Shown here piece by piece: positions 4,877 through 7,794 of a stretch of 7,794 nt of DNA. The stretch lies in the NCBI GenBank assembly GCA_013152215.1, contig JAADGT010000015.1:1-7794 (forward strand). Reading direction: 5' to 3'. A program made the translations under genes and the position numbers. The stretch comes from Deltaproteobacteria bacterium (lineage in GTDB: Bacteria; Desulfobacterota; Deferrisomatia; Deferrisomatales; Deferrisomataceae). The notes under the pieces are model-generated. The model was given only the letters and a program-made list of their open reading frames with translations. It ran no database searches and was not told the DNA's origin. Positions within the stretch are counted from its first letter, which is position 1; each line of letters begins with the position of its first letter.

Positions 4877-5821
4877 TCACTCCCCCTTGAACTCGGGCCG
4901 GTACCGCTCCACCACGCTCTTCAGGCCCACCAGGGCGTCCTGGGTGGAGAAGATCTCGCCCAGGTTGGCGAGCTCCAGCTCCAGGGCGTCGTCCAGGCTC
5001 TTTTGGAGCCCCTCGTCGATGATCCGGTTCGCCACCTTCAGGGCCAGCGGAGCCTTGCGGCCGACGGCCTTCACCGCGGCGGCCACCCGCGGGTCGTCGT
5101 TGGGCGCGGTGCCGGCCAGCACCTCCTGCACGTGGGCGTCGGAGAACGCCTCCACCACCGGCTCCCACCCGGCCGGGGTGGGCTTGGGCGCGTACTTGTC
5201 GCGGAACTCGCCCCGGGCCACCAGGTCGCGGATGAAGCCGTCCACGTCGTCGGCCGCCAGGTAGCCGGCCAGGCCGATCTCGTGGGCGGTCTTTCCGTCG
5301 AGGATCTGGCCGGTGAACACCAGGTACTTCCCGAGCTCCTTGCCCACCACGCGGGCCGTGCGCTGGGTGCCGCCCAGGCCCGGGAAGATGCCGATGCCGG
5401 TCTCGGGCAGGCCCACGCCCGCCTTGTCGGTGACCACGATCGCGGTGCAGGCCAGGGCCAGCTCGAGCCCGCCGCCCAGGGCCAGGCCGTCCACCTTGGC
5501 GATCACGGGCTTGGGGCTCTTCTCGATCTTCCGGAGCACCTTCTGGCCCCGCCGGGCGAAGGCCACGATGTCGGCCACCCGATCGGCCTCGATGTTGTCG
5601 ATGAAGAACTTGATGTCCGCGCCGGCCACGAACGCCTTGTCGCCCGCCCCCTGGATCACCAGGGCCTTCACGTCGGGCCGGGCCACCGCCTCGTCGAAGG
5701 CGGCCTCCAGGTCGGCGACCACCGCCCCGTTCAGGGCGTTCAGGGCCTTGGGCCGGTCGATCGTCAGCGTGGCGATGCCGTCCGCGACCTCCACGAGCAC
5801 CTTCTTCTCTCGATCCGCCAT
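4877..5821 (-). CDS. Enoyl-CoA hydratase/isomerase (crotonase superfamily)
   Basis: Crotonase-fold acyl-CoA enzyme, 314 residues, probably hydrating a 2-enoyl-CoA. Both general acid/base glutamates of true hydratases are present: Glu120 in LGGGLELALAC and Glu140 in LPETGIGIFPGLGGTQR. The oxyanion-hole segments are AGADIKFF (66-73) and GLALGGG (112-118). The N-terminal DRPKALNALN and C-terminal ERYRPEFKGE are typical ends. It is about 50 residues longer than the common 260-residue enzyme; the extra sequence lies around residues 185-245 (for example FRDKYAPKPTPAGWE), after the GYLAADD turn. The start is secure: GGGAGG lies 6 nt upstream of ATG 5821. It is the first gene of the minus-strand block and divergent from the chalcone-isomerase-like gene. 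With the dehydratase-like system downstream it could hydrate that system's enoyl-CoA product or a ring-reduced CoA ester. The exact substrate cannot be read from the sequence. Confidence 0.92.
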   Translation of the reverse strand: MADREKKVLVEVADGIATLTIDRPKALNALNGAVVADLEAAFDEAVARPDVKALVIQGAGDKAFVAGADIKFFIDNIEADRVADIVAFARRGQKVLRKIEKSPKPVIAKVDGLALGGGLELALACTAIVVTDKAGVGLPETGIGIFPGLGGTQRTARVVGKELGKYLVFTGQILDGKTAHEIGLAGYLAADDVDGFIRDLVARGEFRDKYAPKPTPAGWEPVVEAFSDAHVQEVLAGTAPNDDPRVAAAVKAVGRKAPLALKVANRIIDEGLQKSLDDALELELANLGEIFSTQDALVGLKSVVERYRPEFKGE

Positions 5822-5827
5822 GGCAAG

Positions 5828-5833
5828 CCTCCC
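5828..5833 (-). promoter_or_regulatory. Shine-Dalgarno GGGAGG for the crotonase gene
   Basis: GGGAGG on the minus strand lies 6 nt upstream of ATG 5821, within a purine-rich leader (gggaaagggagg). It fixes the start. Confidence 0.75.
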
Positions 5834-5870
5834 TTTCCCTCGATTCCGTGGTTGAAAGAAACCGCGATAT

Positions 5871-5884
5871 GGTGAACACTCACC
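5871..5884. promoter_or_regulatory. Palindrome in the divergent promoter region (candidate operator)
   Basis: GGTGA acac TCACC is a perfect 5+5 inverted repeat with a 4-bp centre. It lies about 50 bp upstream of the crotonase start and 85 bp upstream of the chalcone-isomerase-like start, in the only sizeable divergent gap. The size suits a TetR- or GntR-type site, families that often control acyl-CoA genes. No regulator gene is in the window, and I could not define convincing -35/-10 boxes. Tentative. Confidence 0.3.
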
Positions 5885-5954
5885 GAATGGCCGGCAAGGG
5901 ATTCGGCCCAGCCGCGCTGTTCGGGTGTACGATACAAGATGCGTGCCCTCATCG

Positions 5955-5963
5955 AAAGGAGGT
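5955..5963 (+). promoter_or_regulatory. Strong Shine-Dalgarno for the chalcone-isomerase-like gene
   Basis: AAAGGAGGT, almost the full anti-16S complement, ends 5 nt before ATG 5969. It selects that ATG over the in-frame ATG at 5939, which lies upstream of it. Confidence 0.85.
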
Positions 5964-5968
5964 TTCCC

Positions 5969-6526
5969 ATGCGACGGTTCCTCGCCCTGGCCCTGGCCCT
6001 GTCTCTCCTCGCCCCCTCAGCGTTCGCGGCCGAGCTGGCCGGGGTGCGGGTGCCCGACACGGTCACCGTGGAGGGCCACACCCTGCGGCTCCAGGGGCTT
6101 GGGCTCCGGAAGAAGTTCTTCTTCAAGGTGTACGTGGGCGCCCTGTACCTCACCACCCCCACCTCGGACGGGGCCGCGGCCATCCGGGCCGATGAGCCCA
6201 AGCGAATCTCGATGTACTTCCTGCGCGACGTGGGCGGCGACAAGCTGCGCGATGCGTTCGAGGAGGGGTTCTTCAAGGCGGCCCAGGAGCGGCTCGACGC
6301 GCTTCGGGCCCGGATCGACCGGTTCCTGGCCCTGTTTCCCGACGAGGTGGAGGACGGCCAGGTGGTCACCCTCACCTACCTGCCCGGCCAGGGCACCGAG
6401 GTGGCCATCGCCGGCCAGGTGAAGGGCGTGATCGAGGGCAAGGACTTCATGGAGGCCCTGTGGGGCATCTGGCTCGGGGAGGTGCCGGCCGACTCGCGGC
6501 TCAAGAAGGGGATGCTGGGGGGGTAG
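5969..6526 (+). CDS. Chalcone isomerase-like periplasmic protein (Chalcone_3 family)
   Basis: Exported 185-residue protein of the bacterial chalcone-isomerase-like family (PF16036 type). The biochemical role in bacteria is not established, and chalcone isomerase activity should not be assumed. Residues 1-20 form a clear signal peptide (MRRF, a leucine/alanine-rich core, then SAFA before AELAG), so it should be periplasmic. The mature part has the family landmarks: AGVRVPDTVTVEGHTLRL, LGLRKKFFFKVYVGALYL, KRISMYFLRDV, TYLPGQGTEVAIAG, IEGKDFMEALWGIWLG and the conserved end SRLKKGMLGG. The start at 5969 is set by the strong AAAGGAGGT and by the position of the signal peptide. It stands alone on the plus strand, divergent from the crotonase gene. 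Its last 26 bp overlap the 3' end of trpF. Confidence 0.92.
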   Translation: MRRFLALALALSLLAPSAFAAELAGVRVPDTVTVEGHTLRLQGLGLRKKFFFKVYVGALYLTTPTSDGAAAIRADEPKRISMYFLRDVGGDKLRDAFEEGFFKAAQERLDALRARIDRFLALFPDEVEDGQVVTLTYLPGQGTEVAIAGQVKGVIEGKDFMEALWGIWLGEVPADSRLKKGMLGG

Positions 6527-7142
6527 GGCATCCGGCGTCCGCCGCCCGGACCGCCTCCAGGAACCTCCGGAGCCGGTCCGGGTCCTTGACGCCGGGCCGG
6601 GCCTCGGTGCCCGAGGCCGCGTCCACCGCCCAGGGCCGCACGGTGCGGATCGCCTCGGCCACGTTTTCCGGGGTGAGCCCTCCGGCCAGAACGATCCGGC
6701 CGTAGCGCCGGGCCTCCCGGGCCAGGCCCCAATCGATGGTCCGGCCGGTCCCGCCGCCCGGCGCGTCGAGCAGGAACGCCGTGAGCCCCGGGTAGCGGCC
6801 CAACCGGTCCAGGTCGGCCGGGCCCACGATACCCACCGCCTTGAGCACCGGCAGGCCCAGGGCCCGGATGTAGGCGGGATCCTCGTCGCCGTGGAGCTGG
6901 GCCAGGTGGAGGCCGCAGCCGCGAACCAGTCGGCGCACCTCGTTCACGGGCTGGTTCCGGAACACCCCCACGGCCGCCACGAACGGCGGCAGCTCCTCCA
7001 CCACCCGGGCGACCACCTCGGGATCGACCGGCCGCTTCGTGCCCGGCGCGAACACGAACCCCAGGGCGTCGGCCCCCAGGTCGGCCGCCAGCAGGGCGTC
7101 GTCCCGCCGGGTGAGGCCGCACACCTTGACCCGGGTCCTCAT
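6501..7142 (-). CDS. trpF: Phosphoribosylanthranilate isomerase (TrpF)
   Basis: Converts N-(5'-phosphoribosyl)anthranilate to the carboxyphenylamino-deoxyribulose phosphate in tryptophan synthesis; cytoplasmic TIM barrel, 213 residues. The catalytic pair is Cys8 (VKVCGLT) and Asp126 (FLLDAPGGGTG). Other motifs are LGFVF (27-31), VGVF (58-61), QLHGDE (82-87), the phosphate-binding LAGGLTPENV (152-161) and DAASGTEARPGVKD (174-187). Two places differ from the commonest text: the loop usually reading SPR is GTKR (34-37, Arg kept), and VDVSSGVE is VDAASGTE. The fold and catalytic residues are intact, so it should be active. The ATG overlaps the trpC stop as ATGA, showing operon coupling. The last ten or so residues (GCPTPPASPS) extend past the usual end and lie antisense to the chalcone-isomerase-like gene. 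No trpB or trpA follows. Confidence 0.95.
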   Translation of the reverse strand: MRTRVKVCGLTRRDDALLAADLGADALGFVFAPGTKRPVDPEVVARVVEELPPFVAAVGVFRNQPVNEVRRLVRGCGLHLAQLHGDEDPAYIRALGLPVLKAVGIVGPADLDRLGRYPGLTAFLLDAPGGGTGRTIDWGLAREARRYGRIVLAGGLTPENVAEAIRTVRPWAVDAASGTEARPGVKDPDRLRRFLEAVRAADAGCPTPPASPS

Positions 7143-7794
7143 CCCCCCCGCTCCACGAGCGCGCGCAGGGCCGCGCCCGGATCCTCGGCCGTGACCAGGG
7201 CCTCGCCGATCAGAAAGGCCCTCGCGCCCTCGGCCTCCAGCAGGTCCAGGTCCCGGGCCGAGGCGAGCCCGCTCTCGCTCACCACCACCCGGTCGGCCGG
7301 GATCCGGGGCAGGAGCCGGCGGGTCACCTCGATGCTCACCTCGAAGGTGGCCAGGTTCCGGTTGTTGATGCCCACGAACCGGGCCCCCGCGGCCAGGGCC
7401 GCGTCCAGCTCGTCGCCGTCGTGGACCTCCACCAGGGGCTCCACCCCCACCAGCCGGCACAGCTCCACGAACTCGCCCAGGCGCGGGCCCAGCACCGCCG
7501 CGATCAGGAGCACCAGGTCCGCGCCCCAGGCCCGGGCCTCCCACACCTGATAGGGATCGATCACGAAGTCCTTCCGAAGCACCGGAAGGTCGACGGCCTC
7601 GCGCACGGCACGCAGGTCCTCGAGGCTGCCCCCGAAGAAGTCGGGCTCGGTCAGCACCGACACGGCGAACGCGCCGGCCTCGGCATAGGCCCGGGCCAGG
7701 CCGGCCGGGTCCAGGTCGGGCCGCAGGTCGCCCTTGGACGGGCTGCGGCGCTTCACCTCGGCGATCACGGCCCGGCGGTCGGGGGGCCAGGCCG
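7139..7794 (-). CDS. trpC: Indole-3-glycerol phosphate synthase (TrpC), N-terminus outside window
   Basis: Closes the indole ring to give indole-3-glycerol phosphate, the step after TrpF. The frame is open to the right edge (AWPPDRRAVIAEVK), so about 40-50 N-terminal residues are missing and the GTG at 7768 is an internal Val codon, not the start. Counting that Val as 1, the motifs are EVKRRSPSKG (4-13, catalytic Lys and phosphate loop), LTEPDFFGGSLEDL (39-52), LRKDFVID (64-71, catalytic Lys), EVHD (114-117), GINNRNL (133-139), SESGL (164-168) and FLIGEALV (185-192). All the expected active-site residues in the covered part are present. It is followed by trpF with a 4-nt ATGA overlap. Upstream trp genes probably lie to the right of the window. 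Confidence 0.96.
   Translation of the reverse strand, partial: AWPPDRRAVIAEVKRRSPSKGDLRPDLDPAGLARAYAEAGAFAVSVLTEPDFFGGSLEDLRAVREAVDLPVLRKDFVIDPYQVWEARAWGADLVLLIAAVLGPRLGEFVELCRLVGVEPLVEVHDGDELDAALAAGARFVGINNRNLATFEVSIEVTRRLLPRIPADRVVVSESGLASARDLDLLEAEGARAFLIGEALVTAEDPGAALRALVERGG

Noticed and set aside
5939..5968. Upstream ATG at 5939 for the chalcone-isomerase-like protein
   Set aside because: A near-perfect AAAGGAGGT lies between it and ATG 5969, and the signal peptide begins correctly at 5969.
1..7794. tRNA, rRNA or riboswitch genes
   Set aside because: I saw no cloverleaf, rRNA signature or known riboswitch core; the noncoding gaps are short and explained by repeats or leaders.

Overview
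The window is about 7.8 kb of very G+C-rich DNA (roughly 70% by eye) and is almost wholly coding. It holds eight protein genes, of which the first and last run off the edges. The content suggests an anaerobic, high-GC, Gram-negative bacterium: a proteobacterial-type DNA polymerase III chi subunit, a PA2778-type exported C39-like peptidase, a periplasmic chalcone-isomerase-like protein, and an oxygen-sensitive HgdB/BcrB-type iron-sulfur enzyme with its ATP-dependent activase. A high-GC Desulfobacterota member (for example a Deferrisoma-like lineage) would fit. That placement is inference from gene content and style, not a database match.

Layout. At the left, a plus-strand C39-like peptidase/TPR gene (5' end outside the window) ends inside an array of 8-bp repeats. 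Convergent to it lies holC on the minus strand. Next comes a 272-bp gap (1389-1660) packed with repeats and hairpins. To its right is a minus-strand block, transcribed right to left: crotonase/enoyl-CoA hydratase (4877-5821), HgdB/BcrB-like 2-hydroxyacyl-CoA dehydratase-family protein (3578-4822), BadF/HgdC-type activase (2794-3573) and a radical SAM protein (1661-2797). The dehydratase-like, activase and radical SAM genes are packed tightly, with a 4-nt gap and then an ATGA overlap, so they very probably act together. A 147-bp divergent region with a small palindrome separates the crotonase gene from the plus-strand chalcone-isomerase-like gene. The 3' end of that gene overlaps convergent trpF by 26 bp. 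trpF follows trpC by another ATGA overlap, and trpC runs off the right edge.

How the genes work together. The central block looks like a small acyl-CoA module. The activase would hydrolyse ATP to push a low-potential electron into the iron-sulfur HgdB/BcrB-like protein, and a crotonase could handle the CoA thioester before or after. Only one HgdB-type subunit is present, where classical dehydratases and benzoyl-CoA reductases use two, and a radical SAM enzyme is translationally coupled to the pair. The substrate is unknown. trpC and trpF are the 3' end of a tryptophan operon with no trpB or trpA following.

The most unusual structural signal is a set of octamer arrays (unit GCTAGGAN or its complement) that fill gaps around holC and the dehydratase operon. 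All 12 CTAG tetranucleotides I found in the window lie in these arrays. They are arranged as inverted pairs: one pair brackets holC, and another bounds a MITE-sized 224-bp segment containing two strong hairpins. A second octamer family (GACGTTAG-like) forms the very end of the peptidase gene.
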